The position numbers and the translations under genes are program-made. From NCBI GenBank assembly GCA_012064415.1, contig SSNU01000037.1:1-64000 (forward strand): a stretch of DNA of 64,000 nt. Reading direction: 5' to 3'. This stretch comes from Gyrodactylus bullatarudis. Lineage: Eukaryota > Platyhelminthes > Monogenea > Gyrodactylidea > Gyrodactylidae. Every line of letters starts with the position of its first letter. The first letter of the stretch is position 1. A model generated the notes under the pieces. That model saw nothing but the letters and a program-made list of their open reading frames with translations, made no database searches and was not told the origin of the DNA. Positions 1-13,200 of this stretch are shown here, piece after piece.

Positions 1-128
1 ATATGGTCATTTTTCAAACTCCCATTTGGCGCCAAAATCACATTTTTTCGAACTTTGAACCGAAAATTTTTATTGATTTGAAAGTTTGAGATTGATCAAA
101 AGAGGTTTTTCAGGGTCAAGATTTTTTT
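1..128 (-). repeat. Dispersed repeat family A, fragment at window edge
   Basis: Positions 1-127 are, as far as I can read, the exact reverse complement of 11820-11946, apart from the length of one T run at the inner end. The shared block contains the palindrome TTGGCGCCAA. Related but diverged stretches lie at 7755-8560 and 42122-42494. The copy runs off the left edge and abuts a tRNA-type SINE at about 129. No coding capacity. Probably a non-autonomous DNA transposon remnant. Confidence 0.8.
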
Positions 129-325
129 AGAAGCGTTGCCTCACAACTTTGAAGACCTGGGTTCGAATCTTGGCTATTGTGTACTGACGAGTCTTAATAA
201 GGACGAAACGCGTCTACATCTGCCACCGTGAGTTGAATATTATTCGACTCTCTTATAGAATTGACACTTGCTTATCCGAATTTCTAACATCTAGGTGTGA
301 GAAGACAATCTCCATCAAGTTAGAG
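129..325 (+). mobile_element. tRNA-derived SINE carrying a hammerhead ribozyme (copy 1)
   Basis: A pol III B-box (GGTTCGAATC, 160-169) lies in a tRNA-like stretch beginning GACCTGGGTTCG, followed directly by the hammerhead at 172-224 and a unique body to about 325. Related sequences elsewhere share this order: 41990-42115 (-), 47565-47710 (+) and 54880-54975 (-). The A-box, expected about 35 nt upstream of the B-box, is missing here because sequence before about 130 belongs to repeat family A, so this copy is 5' truncated or interrupted. The right boundary is set by similarity to the 41990-42115 copy and is approximate. Combining a tRNA head with a hammerhead is known in schistosome SINE-like elements; this family I do not recognise. 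Confidence 0.7.
172..224 (+). ncRNA. Type I hammerhead ribozyme with minimal stem III
   Basis: All invariant elements are present in order. Stem I 5' strand is GGC (172-174) plus GTGTA (179-183). The core is CTGACGA (184-190; N7 is C, which is allowed). Stem II is GTCTT (191-195) pairing with AGGAC (200-204) around the loop AATA. GAA is 205-207. Stem III is AC (208-209) with GT (212-213) and a two-base loop. The cleavage-site C is 214, and the stem I 3' strand is TACAT (215-219) plus GCC (222-224). Cleavage is expected between 214 and 215. The segment ACGCGT (208-213) is self-complementary, so two RNAs could form a six-pair helix III, the dimeric mode known for short-stem-III hammerheads in Penelope elements and SINEs. 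Activity itself is inferred. Confidence 0.85.
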
Positions 326-1213
326 TTCACATGGATATAGTAATTACCAGTGACCACACTTTGCTAGTAGGTTAATTGTCTAAAAACACTGTAATTTCCA
401 TATGTCTCTTAATGTTCTTGTGATAGTGTTGTATTTTTTGAGATCGGCAAATGGTCTTAAAAGTCACCCAAATCATAGAATTTCAAATTTCATAAAATAC
501 TTTTTTTATATCCTTAGCGCACGAGAGGGTTAAATTGAGAATGTTAAAATTTGTGCAAGTAATCATTATGTAATTTGATTGAGATTGGGTAGAATATATA
601 AAATCAATGTTATCGTATTTGTATAATTTTAACATAATGTTAAAGATTAGTAAGGAAATAGAAATACAATATGAATGAATGGAAAGACATTTTTGTTTTT
701 CTGATAAATACAAACCTGTAATTCTTGAATTGGGTTATCCTGAGAGGGTAACAAATAATTATTGTAAACCAAAGCAGATTTGCTATCATCAAGTCGACAG
801 AAAATGAAGAATAGTTTTACCTATTTACTTACTAGTATACATAACAATGAAAAAATGTATTAGCCGCTTGTATAAAAATAAAATACAGCTAGACCTGCGA
901 CTTGTGAGTAGGGTTTTTGTATTAAATTAAAATTTTCTGAGCTCCTACTAACGATAGGTCATTCAATCAAAAGCTTATATAGGGAAACTAAACACGATTG
1001 GAATTAAGAGCTTTGAGACATACTACACTGAACAGGATGATCAAGAAAGTCTCAGGTTTTAATCAGATTAAGAAAATTAGTCTGATTTTCGTTTAGTCAA
1101 ACAGAAATTTATGTTAGAGTCTTCCTTACTTTTTCGTCATTATTCGGCTATAAAAAGTGAAATAATTTATTATATAATCATTTTCCCTAAAATGTTTCAA
1201 ATCTTTAAAACTA
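326..1213. other. Intergenic, 3' flank of the formin gene
   Basis: AT-rich with no supported gene. A 76-codon minus-strand open frame at 483-713 has low-complexity composition and no family resemblance. TTTATT at about 1165, just past the formin stop, reads AATAAA on the minus strand and is a candidate poly(A) signal. Confidence 0.5.
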
Positions 1214-4200
1214 TCAACACAAACGTACATCTTTTGATTTTCTGGGTGTCGAGGAAGACTGAGAACCATTGAGTCGAAAATCTTCGGAACCTCTGGAGCC
1301 ATTCATTGAACCATTTCCGACTGAACGCAATACTTCAGCACGTCTTCGCTTCTCATTTTCATTAATGGCTTTCTAACATGAAAGAAATGGACAAAATTTA
1401 GATGGTTACATTTTTACGCTGATTGTGAATATAAAATAAGATATTTTTTGATACTTGTTGGAGGATTTAAAAATTAATAATCAAGATTTGATTGCTTCTG
1501 AATTGCTCAACATAAATTTATCGACTTTGTTGTTGCAAAAAGTCTTACTTTGAAATTTTCCACAAATCTGAGAATGATTGAAAAGAATTTTTCAGGACTG
1601 GGCTTTGATTGTGATTCACCGAACCATTCAACAACTTGATTGTACATGAGAATTGTTTGATCAGCAAGGCGTAGCATTGAATCAACTTTGGGTCGAGCAA
1701 AGTCTACAAATTGAACGAGCCGTTCGGGGACTTTGGATCCACTGGCTATCAATTCGTTCTCTGATTGTTTCATGCCTGTTTTGAGAGCTGTCACGTCACC
1801 AGTTAAAATCTCCATGGGCACTGAATAAAATTGAAGGTTCAAGATCTACTAATACATATTAAAGATTTTCAGAGGTTGACTTTAAGCAATTGAAGAAAAA
1901 ATATTTTCAGTTTGGAATATTTTTTAACTTCGAACGAAAAAAATCATCAAAATTTCCCAATCTTCAAGCAGTTAGAATGATCAAGAAATCGAAATTTGAC
2001 TCCCACACGATAATTCTTACATTTGTATCACAAATTAAAGTCCCTAAATGGTCTCTTGAATCACAAAAAGTATTCGATATTAGTTTTTATGAATACTGAA
2101 CAAACAGTATTTAAAAATTTCTTTTCACATATTTTATCAACTAATTTAAAAGTTTCAAATTCGATATTTTTCTTGAAGTATGCATATTTTTCCACAAGCT
2201 CATCTCTAAGTATTTAATCATCTTGAACTCCCAAAAGATAAATTGAATTAAGTTGATAATCAATGCCAAGTATAAATTTCACCAAAGAAGCAGTAGATCA
2301 AAATAGTAAATTTGACTTTTGTGTTTGATTTTCATTCTAAAATACTTGATTTCACCTCCCTTTTGTTCGAAGTCAATGAAAGTAAAATTTTATTTTCGAA
2401 AAGATCATCAAATTCATCGAGAAATATCTTTAGTGACCAATATGATGTTTGGCAGAAAATCTGATGATTGACTAAACAACTCACCCTTGCATGCAAGGGA
2501 TAGACCATCGAGTTCCTCGTAAAAGTTCACTAATTTGGGAAACTTCCTCTCAATTGTATCAACAACATAGTGCATGAGTGTCCACCTCTTGTCAATGCTC
2601 CTGGTGTCTGTGAGAACATCGAGAGATTGTAGCTTGAAGCCATAGACAACTCCACGCCGGCAACTATTCATGTAATTGCCAATCGCGAGAATTATCTCGA
2701 GAACCTTTCTGAATTTTTCACTCTTTTTCAGGTTGACACTTGCCAAGTTGACAGCACCGATTCTCTACAAAAAGTACCTTTATAAATACTACACTCTATC
2801 ATCCAATCCTTTTAAAAGCGATTGTTATTTTAGAGAAATTTAAAGTGAAAAAATAGAAAAAACAGCCAGTGAAATACATATATAGCTAATCTGGTCTTCT
2901 GAATACTTAATAAAGATGATGAAATATATGAATTTAAAAATTTCTGCATTCTTAAATATTCAGATCGAAACCAATAGGGATACCAATGCTTTGAAATTTA
3001 AGATAAAATTGAAAAGGATCCAGATTCCAAACGTCTGTTTCACTACAGGATCAAACATTCTACGATAAAGTCGGAAAAACCCGAATTTTTACAGATTATT
3101 TTTTCTACGTCTATTTTTGACACTCTAAACACTTTTGGGATTAATTACATTCAACATGAATCCTACTTTCAGATGGCATAGAGTTTATTGCTTTAATTAT
3201 TTTTATCTGGTACTAACTAGCAAAAGTCGTTTTTTCTGAAAATTTGAAAGTACGGTTTCTGCCCAATATCTCAGCTCACGGACCAGATTTGTGATCAGAA
3301 TAAAATTTTATATTGGAAATTTTATAGCTAGAAAAAATCAATTTTGAAAAAAATTTCATCAAAAGTTAGGAATGAATTTCTCTATGATGAAAAGAATAGT
3401 CTATTATAACTGGAATAATCTGACTTGAAAGTTTTATGAGAAAATTATCACCAGGGAATATCGATATCTTGAACTGATTCATCAGTAGAGAATATATTAA
3501 ATAAAATAATAAAAATTGGCAAATTAACATGAACTATCATCCATTGGTTCGTAGAAAGAATAGATGAAGCAAAAGAGATGTAGTGTTAGGAAATTTACAA
3601 AAATCCTTGGAATTGATTAGAGGCGAAAATAGTTTTCAATTTACAGTAAGCAAATTCATAAGGCAATCGAAAATTGGATTGATTGTTGATCAATGAAATT
3701 CCAAAAAACTTCCATGATGAGACTACTTAGTTCTTAATATAGATCTTGACAGGCTATAAAGCGAAAAAAAAACATGATATGTACCTACACCATAAATGCA
3801 GACAACGGGAGAAAGAAATATGGAAATGTTATGAAAATTAGAATAAATATAGTGAACAATGTTCACTGAACATACAGGCTCTAGAGCTTTAACTGAGTCT
3901 TCAAATGAGTTCATAAACATAATGACCTCTAGTCTTGGTCCGAGACGTTCAATTTTGCAAAGATGTAGAATCAGCTTGTCTTCATCTGATAATTCGTCAA
4001 TAGGTTTTTGGTCAGTAAATTCATAGGACAAATAAAGCTTTGATTCATCACTAGTTGGCAATTGATGGAGGATACGATCAGCAACATCAGCACTCAATTC
4101 AAGTTGACTAATTTCTTCCCATAATTTTTCAATCTTGTACTTTTCAGATTCAAGAAACTTTAAGAGTACACCAAGACACCTATGCCGATTAGGGTCGAGG

Positions 4201-7200
4201 AGAGATCTTTTCTCTGGCTTTCTCGAACTCATTGTCTTTTTATTCGTTCCAGAGTCGTCAATTCCATTTTGTTGGCCATTCATGGCTTTTGTGGGATCTC
4301 CATTTGCTATGGAGCCAATCATGTTATTGTTTAGTTTGAATTTCTCTTCAAAATCATCTAAATCTAGTTCTTTAATAATCTTTTCATCGTCTACGTTAAC
4401 AAAAATAGTATTCTTCAATTGATTATTACGAAGGACTGTCCAATTGAGAACGGGAAGTTTATATTTGGTCTGGAAGGGTTGTCGTATTGGAACAGCTGCA
4501 AAATTAAATAGATTATTCAATTTTATTAAATTCTGTTAGAATGGTAAATAAATAAGGGAATTTTTGTGAAATTAACCAAAACTGGAAGGAAATCTAGATT
4601 TTGATTTATTGACTTACGTTGGGAACTAGGAGGAGGAAGTCCCATTGCAGGAGGTGGTGGAGGAGCTGGAGGTCCGTTCGATGACCCAGGAGGAGGTGGG
4701 GGAGGTGGTGGCGGTGGACCTCCATTACACGAAGTTAATGTTGGCGGCATAGGAACTGATGAACCGTTCACATTCGGGGCTATTGGTTTTTTAAGAAAAT
4801 ATTTTTTTTAATTTCATACACAAAATAATAAAATATAAAAATAATAGTTTTAACTCAAAACTCTGTTTCTTCCGTCATCTAATATGCTGGGAAAGTAAAA
4901 TCTGTCTACTAAAATCTACTAATTTTAGATCATTTTTCACTGATTCAGAAATTCCCTATTGAAGAATGGTCTCAAAATCAACCGATCTAAAACAAAAGTA
5001 ATGGCTCTCAAAGGCACATAATTTTCCAATATTTTCACTTTTATCAAAGCCTCTGTTATGACAATAATCTAAACATTCATTCTCATGAAAGCGTTGAAAA
5101 GCAAAATTTATTTTATCAGAAAATACCTCTTAATGCTGCTGGAATAAGATAAACAAAATTGTGAAAATTTTCAAATTAATCGTTTTTGACCGATCAAAAT
5201 TGTAATATTCATGAAAAATAAGAGAATTTTCATTTTTAACTACTATTGAAAAAACAATTTTAATAGATTAACAATTTTAAGTAATTTTTGCAAATTTTCT
5301 GTAAGAAATAATGTGAACTCAAGTTAAAATTATGAGAATAAAGCATTTTTAAAAAACCTTTTTAATTTGAAAGTTTTCATAAATTAGTTCATCTTATAAA
5401 AAAAGCATGTAAAGATATTTTGAAGCGAAATTTGGTGTGATGATGTTAAAATACTTGAAGATTAGTTTTATCTTATCGATGGGCGATTTTAGTGATTTTG
5501 GAAAATTTCTTCCTAGTCTAATGATTACAATATCATATTAAAAACTGGGAAATTTACACTTGCAGTATCATTTTTTTCGTTTATTTCATTTACAGTATAA
5601 TAGACCGTTTTTTTTACACTTACAGTATTATTATTATTTTTGTTTTCTTCATCAGTATCAAAAGATGAAATAATTTCAGAAACATTATAATAGACCAACA
5701 TATCCTTTCACTTTCAGTATCAATGAATATGAAAATTTACTGACACAGTATCATTTCACGTTATTTTTTTCAAAATATTTTCACTATACTACTAACATAT
5801 TTTAAATCTTAATTTGGCAATATTTTGCAATTTTAACATTAGTTATGTCAACTCTAGCGTAACCAACTCAATAAAATTTGAACCCATTTTTTATTTGATA
5901 GATTTAAAAAAATTATATTTCTTTATACATTCTTCCACTATGAAAAATTTTTTTGCTTTTTGAATTTCTTATTTTCCATAAAGCTTTATACAAAATATTA
6001 TCATGTTAAAATTGCAAAATATTGCCAAATTAAGATTTAAAATATGTTAGTAGTACGGTGAAAATATTTTGAAAAAAATAACGTGAAATGACACTGTGTC
6101 AGTAAATTTTCATATTCATTGATACTGAAAGTGAAAGGATATGTTGGTCTATTATAATGTTTCTGAAATTATTTCTTCTTTTGATACTGATGAAGAAAAC
6201 AAAAATAATAATAATACTGTAAGTGTAAAAAAAACGGTCTATTATACTGTAAATGAAATAAACGAAAAAAATGATACTGCAAGTGTAAATTTCCCTGAAA
6301 AATTTTGAGAAATAATTCGAATGATCTCTTACCAGATATAAGAGTGGCACTTAGAGTAGTTTTTGATTGCAATTCTTTTTCCAACTGAGAAATACGATCT
6401 TCAAGATACTTCTCCCGAGATGAAGACTTCATCTTATCCAATTCAAGTTTTTCTTTCTCCGACAGCTTAGTCTTGAGAGTGGCCATGTTTTTCTCTTGAT
6501 TTTCATGTGAATACTGAAAATAGAAAATATAATCATCACTCATAATTTAGAAGAAATTTATTCAAATGAAGTTACCTTGAGTTGATTGATTGTATCTTCG
6601 AGGCGGGCAACCCTTGATGCATTTTCCGCTTGCATATTGGCCATACAGCTAAGGGCATTGGTTAATTCACCCTCCAACTTTTCATAATCGAGCATTAATT
6701 GTTCCTTTGCATGCGAGTCTTTGAGGAGAAGATTGATATCGACTTCATTATCGAGAAAGGCTTCAATTTGTCTGAGTAAATTTCCACTTGCTCGCTTGTG
6801 CAATTTACAGAGATAATCATCCAGGCCTAGATAACAAAATTCTTGCTGTAGGAATACTCTAAGGTGCATATCTTCTGTGTTATGAACGAGGATGTTGATC
6901 AATTGGATAGCTGATATCTGAAATTAATTAGGTTTATTTAACATGTTGAAACACTTTTCTCAGTGATGAAATACTGTATATATGTATTAGGTTCATTCTT
7001 GAGACATCTTTTTCTACAATACAATAATTGGTTATTTAGATTGTAATTATTATAACTAGAATCTAGTCTGATTAAGATCATATTTATCTAGAAGATTATG
7101 ATTTGTTAGCTGAAGATGGATGCTGACTTTTCATACGATTTCGAGATATTCGAGTCTAAGTCAGTAAAATTCATAATTTTATAAAATAAATACTTTCAAA

Positions 7201-10200
7201 TGATTTCAAATTGTAGAAATTTTTCAAATAAATGCGAAATTTTGAAAATCTGTGAATTATTTACGGAAAATAACTAGAATAACTTGTCAAATGAATCAAG
7301 TTTTGTTCTTCATGGTGCAATTTAATTTTTGAATTTTTTTTTCTTTTGCCAAGACCATTTCTGATAAGTTAAATTTCTAGAAAATCAGTCGTTCTTATCA
7401 ATCAAGTACAAGAGTTACTGTCTTGAGTCCTTATTATTGTTCAATCTCTGTAAATTTATACGAATAATTTTAACAGGAATTAATAGTTATAATAATTTTC
7501 CAAAGCTTATAAAGAATTGATAAGTCTATCGATAAAATTAATGCTGACTGTGGCCACTAAAGAATATATTCAACTTGGCAATGCTTATTGAATGTAGAAT
7601 AACTGAGTATTGGGACAAGTGGAATACATTTTCAATAAAATTTAATCTTTAGAGCCTTTCTATATACAACTGATTACTAATCAGGATACCCTAATAAATA
7701 CTGATAGAACTTGGATAATTCTTTTTAAAACGTAGATTAGGTTTAAATAAACCTAGTTAATATGAAGATGGCAATTTATGATTTTTAAAAAATTCTTAAT
7801 TTTTTCATCAAGAATTCGAATTTGATCAAGACTTCTTGGAATCTAGATCATTAGGCCCTCTTTCACGAAACGGAGAAAAAAAATGCAAATTTGAAATCTT
7901 GAAGTAGCGCCAAATTTCCATTTTTTTGAACTTCAATTTTACCATAGGTTTATGGGTGAAAGGAAACCTAATCAAAGTATTCGAAAGAATTTTATGAGCC
8001 AATATTAGCTTTTTCACTTTTCTCTCCATTGCTGTAACTTTATTGGAGAGTTTTAGAGATTTTTCAGTTTACATTTTAACATTTTTGAAGAAATGCCTCT
8101 GATGAAGCTTTGAGAAATTTGTTTTTAACATATATTTCAAACATCTCCGACATATCAGTGGTTCACGTAGTTTTTAAAAAGTTAGTTGATATGATATGAA
8201 GTTTTTTTGAATCAAAATTAAACAAGAAAAATCATGCAAAATCTCTTCTGATACGTAATCTCGTTATTGTTTGGGAGCTCAATTTTGATTTTTGATCATT
8301 TTCATTAAAGTATTTGAAAATCAATGAAATTTCGATAATTCAAAATTGAATTGAAATTTGACTGTGATATTTGACTTTCTTGTCTAACTCTGATTCTGAA
8401 AAATTACTTTTGAGCACGCTTCTACTTTCAAATCAATAAAAAATTTCAGTTAAAAGTTCAAAAAATCGGATTTTGGGGCCAAATCAAAAGTTGAAAAATA
8501 AACGATATTTTTCAAAAAAATCCTTATTTTCTTCAAATGGAAAGATTTCTCAAATAAAAGGCCAAGATTGCAAAAAAGTAGTATCTAAATTTTATTATTT
8601 GCCCTTGTCGATTGATATGTTGGGAATAAGAGGGGACTTTTGTGCCGCTTTTAAAACGAGAAATTCAATTATATTAACTCTGTTATCATTAGACAAAGGA
8701 AAAGAGAAAATCATTAATTCTAAATGTACATTAACATACAACTTATATATTTATACATAGTGCCAATAATATTTATGTGAATATTCATATCCGTTATTGT
8801 TTTTTTGGTATATATAAAAGTTAATTCCCAACACCTACACAAATAACGTATGAGAGAATATTTTTTTGCAGTATGCACTGAGAAAAAAAGAATCAACTAT
8901 CCCTACACATAAATATAGTTGACCGGTTTTTCAGTCAATCATCTAAAGAAAAGGATTTAGGATGAATTATCATTCATAATTATCGTCCCCTTGTCCATAA
9001 AAATCTTTCATCAAAAATAACTAAAACCCATGGCAAAAAGATTAAGAAGTAAGCAAACTTGGATATTTCGAAATTGGAATGATTTATAGAAATAATTATA
9101 TTTCAATTTTAAGGAAATCCATAAAGATGAAGAAAACATATGGATACAGGAGTTTACTTTGATGAAGCATATTTACTACAATTGTTTAATAGTTGGTACT
9201 GTACATAAAAGTGTTATGAAGCTAAGTGCTAACACAGTTATAAGGATAAAATTTAGTTTCCTAGAACATATTTCCCTTTAAGATGTATTTACGAAAATCT
9301 ACCCAGATTGCTGAAATAATTAAATATTGAAATTAGCTTTCAGAAATTTTTCAACATTTAAATTAAAGTATTTCAAGCAAAGATTTTAGCATGAATGAAA
9401 TGCTCAGATTTTCTACAATACAAAATGCCAAAATAATTAAATTTTGTTAGTTTTTCCAAGAAGATTGATGCTCTATTCTCAAATTAAAAATTAAATAAAG
9501 AATTTCTTCTGAAGCTTCTCACTTAATTGTCAGTCTTGATAATCAGATACTTTGGACTTCCTATTCAGATCGATCAAGTATTGCCTAATAAATTTCGAGT
9601 TAGAGATTTTTCATTATTTTTAAAAACCCTGAGGCAAGTGCATTATTAATATAAGATTTGTTTATTCACTTGTTAAATGTTGTAGAAATATAAAAGATAA
9701 ATATGACAAATCATATCATGTTTGAAAGGCATGTAGTATCAACTAGCAGCAAGAGTAGTCTGAGAGGGCCGTGATTGAGAATCATGAGTAATTTTTCGAA
9801 CAACAGTTGCAAATTTTGCTGAACTGCAATGGTAATATTGATGGAGGTGCCGAAAACTCTTGATTTTTAATATCGAACCACAAAAGTAACAATCCGAAGT
9901 ATGTTTGGTTTGTAAACTCCACATCATAACAGTTTGTCGCCATAGAAATTTTTTGTATAATAGAGAATTATTACATGAGGAACAGAGAGAATTCGGCGTA
10001 AAGTTCTTATCGCTATCAAGAAGAGGTAATCCAAAGGTGGTTTGATACATTTCCTTATGTCTTTGAGTAATTTTGAAAATCTTCTTCATAGAGTATTTTC
10101 CACAAATATAGCAGAAAGAGTCCTTGGAGTTCTTACAAACGAAAGATCGAATCATTTTTTAGTGAGAAAATAACTCAAGTAGATTAAATATAGGATTCTA

Positions 10201-13200
10201 AAGATTTTATTGGTAGATCGCAAAAACCTATTCTTGGTCTACATCAGTAATCGTCAATAGATGTACAAGTAATGTACACACTTGGGAAAAATCACTTTGT
10301 GTCAGTCCAAGTCGACCACTTGAGAATGACAAGAGGAATCTTAAAAGGTCATTGCGTAAACAATGAAAATAGAGCAGTTAAGAGATGACGCGAATGGAAA
10401 AATGTACATTTTAAGCAGAAATGTTGTATTATAATGGGGGTTCGTGAAAACCACTTGAAAATCAAATTCTGTAGGAAATGAAATAACATGAAAAGAAAAA
10501 TCCCCAGTTTACACTTGGTATTTATAGAGGAATTTGATCATAAAGAAAATTGAAGACATTTTTATTATTTTCATAAAAATGAAATGAACATAACAATGAA
10601 GTTCTTGAAAGGAATTCCAAACATTCTTTGATAGTTCAGGTTGTCAGGCTTGTGAAAGATAAATTTATTGTGTGCGAAATTTCACTTGGCATCCTAAATA
10701 AATTTATTTTTTTCTACTTGAAACTCTTCTTTCTAAGAAATAGAAATAGATAAAAAATTCAAGAGTACTGTTGTCTAATAATAATAATGGGTCAACCATC
10801 CAAGCAGTGATACTTTTCAGATTCTGATGAATCATCATTGTGTTTTTTGAAAAAAACAAAATGAAATATTCAATGTGTGTTGCCTTAGAGAATCTTTCAG
10901 AAATATTAAAACAGTGTGTAAATATTTAGATAATGATTAAACTGAAGAAGCTAACCTAGGCTCATGTCCTGTAAGAGAATGAAAGAAAGAATGATGATAC
11001 ATCTTATACACATGCCCAAAAGTATATATATATACCTCTTACAGGTATTTGACAGGTATTGGGTCAATTTTTGATCCAAAAATTGGCTAACTGTGATAAT
11101 TATATATTTGAATTCTACAGAAATGATTACTCAATCTTACTTTTTATCTATTTGCAAAAAAACGTTTTAAATTAAAAATTAAATTTTTGAAAAAAAAACA
11201 AACTTTCTTTGAACACGTGTTTGATGAATAATAGAGCTGAGATATTTGCGTATCTCAGGAGATTAATAGATTTCCTATAGAATGCTCGGTAAACGAATTA
11301 TTTTCTGAGCCTTGTATGAATAATGATGAGATAATAAACTCATATGGGATAGGAATAATCCAGTGGAACTACTATGAGTGTTAAAAGAGAAGAGTGGAAA
11401 AGTCTGCAAGTTTGAATGCGAGTCATGAAAAGACTTGGACCTCTTCAAAGCAGTATATGGAAATTTAAAAATCGGTGAATATAATAATAACTCACCATAA
11501 AATCAATAGAATAAAGGTTTGATGGGAAATTTTCATGGGTACTGAATAGGTAGACTAGAAATTCAAAACGAGTTGTTTCATTTGATACGAGAGCCAATTC
11601 GTTGAAGGCCTTCAGAACAGCCTCATGTCCATGTTCGATTAGGCAGATGCCAGCAAGTAAATCCATCACCTGTGTCTTGGTTCTAGACAAATAAAATACA
11701 AACTTTCAGATGATTAAAACTTGATTTCAACTGCGTATTTCTGCTTATCATGATAATTATCTGATAAAATTTAGAAAAATACTCAAATTTAATAAGAGAT
11801 GAGATTCTAAGGAATTTTTAAAAAATCTTGACCCTGAAAAACCTCTTTTGATCAATCTCAAACTTTCAAATCAATAAAAATTTTCGGTTCAAAGTTCGAA
11901 AAAATGTGATTTTGGCGCCAAATGGGAGTTTGAAAAATGACCATATTTTTCATAAAAATTTTTTTTCAGAATTTTTTTCTTCAAGTGGTAAAAGTGGGCA
12001 ACATGAGTAGGATTCCAAAAAATCTTTAACAAGTTCGAATGATTGATGAAAAAATCGAGATTTCTGTAAAAATCATAGATTCCCAACTTCATATAAACCA
12101 ACTTTAGATTATTTTATTGTAAATGTCAATTTAAATCTAAGAAAAATTTTCCAACAAAAAAATAGTGAAAAGTCGATTGCTGATTAGACTACAATAGTCG
12201 AAGCTAAACATTTTTCATACTATACAAAAGAATGCTACCATCTGCAAAAGATGCAAAGTATTAAATTATTAAAAACTATTCTCGATGATATTTGGTATAT
12301 TTTTTAAAATCTTATTTTCATCAAGGTCTCAAAATTTTTGAGTTGGCGCGATTTTCCCTTACTTTTGAACTATTAAGAGGAAGCAAACAACAAATTGTAA
12401 AAATCATAAATTTCCAAATTCATCGAGAATAGCTGTATTCAAAAGCACAATGAGGTGAGGATTTTCCTAATCATTGCCTTCTGACTATTTCAACTGCCTT
12501 CGTGAAATGCTAAAGGAGCTATTCGATTCTATTGAACTCAATTAGAAACAGCAAATACTCTTGTAATACATATATAAAAGTACAAGTATGGTGTTAAACA
12601 TTAAGTACAGTTTGACGAGTATACAGCTTATATACAATGTTCCCATAAAATTTGGTAAATTTCAGAAAAAGTAGCTAGAATAAGTTTACATTTGGTAGAT
12701 GGGATAGAAATTGTACTGCATACTAAATAGTAAAAAAAGTAGGAAAAATAGAAGAACAAGAAGAAAAACCAAAACTATTGAGAGAAATTAGCTCGTTGGA
12801 AAGTACTTCTTTTTGTATTTTGATTGAAGAAAAAAAGAAAAACACCAAATGAAAATAAATAAATCAATTATGATCATCTGTTTTTTAGGTAAGAGAAGAT
12901 GAAATTTTTAAAATATGAACTTTTGCTAAACAGAACTACTTACTATAGTCATCATGGTAAAGTTTTTTTATATTACTCGTATAAAAACTCGTACCTGTTT
13001 ACTTGGTCAATTTAAGCATCTCTTATCTCTTCAGGAGAGATAATTAAAGTCCCAAAAGACTTTTTCTAAAAGAATTGTGTGACCATCTCAGTATCGAAAC
13101 GTCTGGAAGAGGCTTTGGAAAAGGCTTAGTTTCATTCCGATTAAACCGACTAATTTTTATTGAAGATTTCAGATTCCATCATGGAACAAGACAATTTTCC

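Noticed and set aside
160..169. Functional tRNA gene
   Set aside because: A B-box is present, but no acceptor stem, anticodon arm or A-box of a cloverleaf could be folded; it belongs to a SINE.
6099..6350. 83-codon minus-strand frame
   Set aside because: Runs from FMNL exon 9 intron sequence into the foldback arm; composition reflects the CAGTAT repeats.
8473..8760. 95-codon plus-strand frame
   Set aside because: Begins inside dispersed repeat family A; low-complexity Lys/Ser/Ile composition, no domain.
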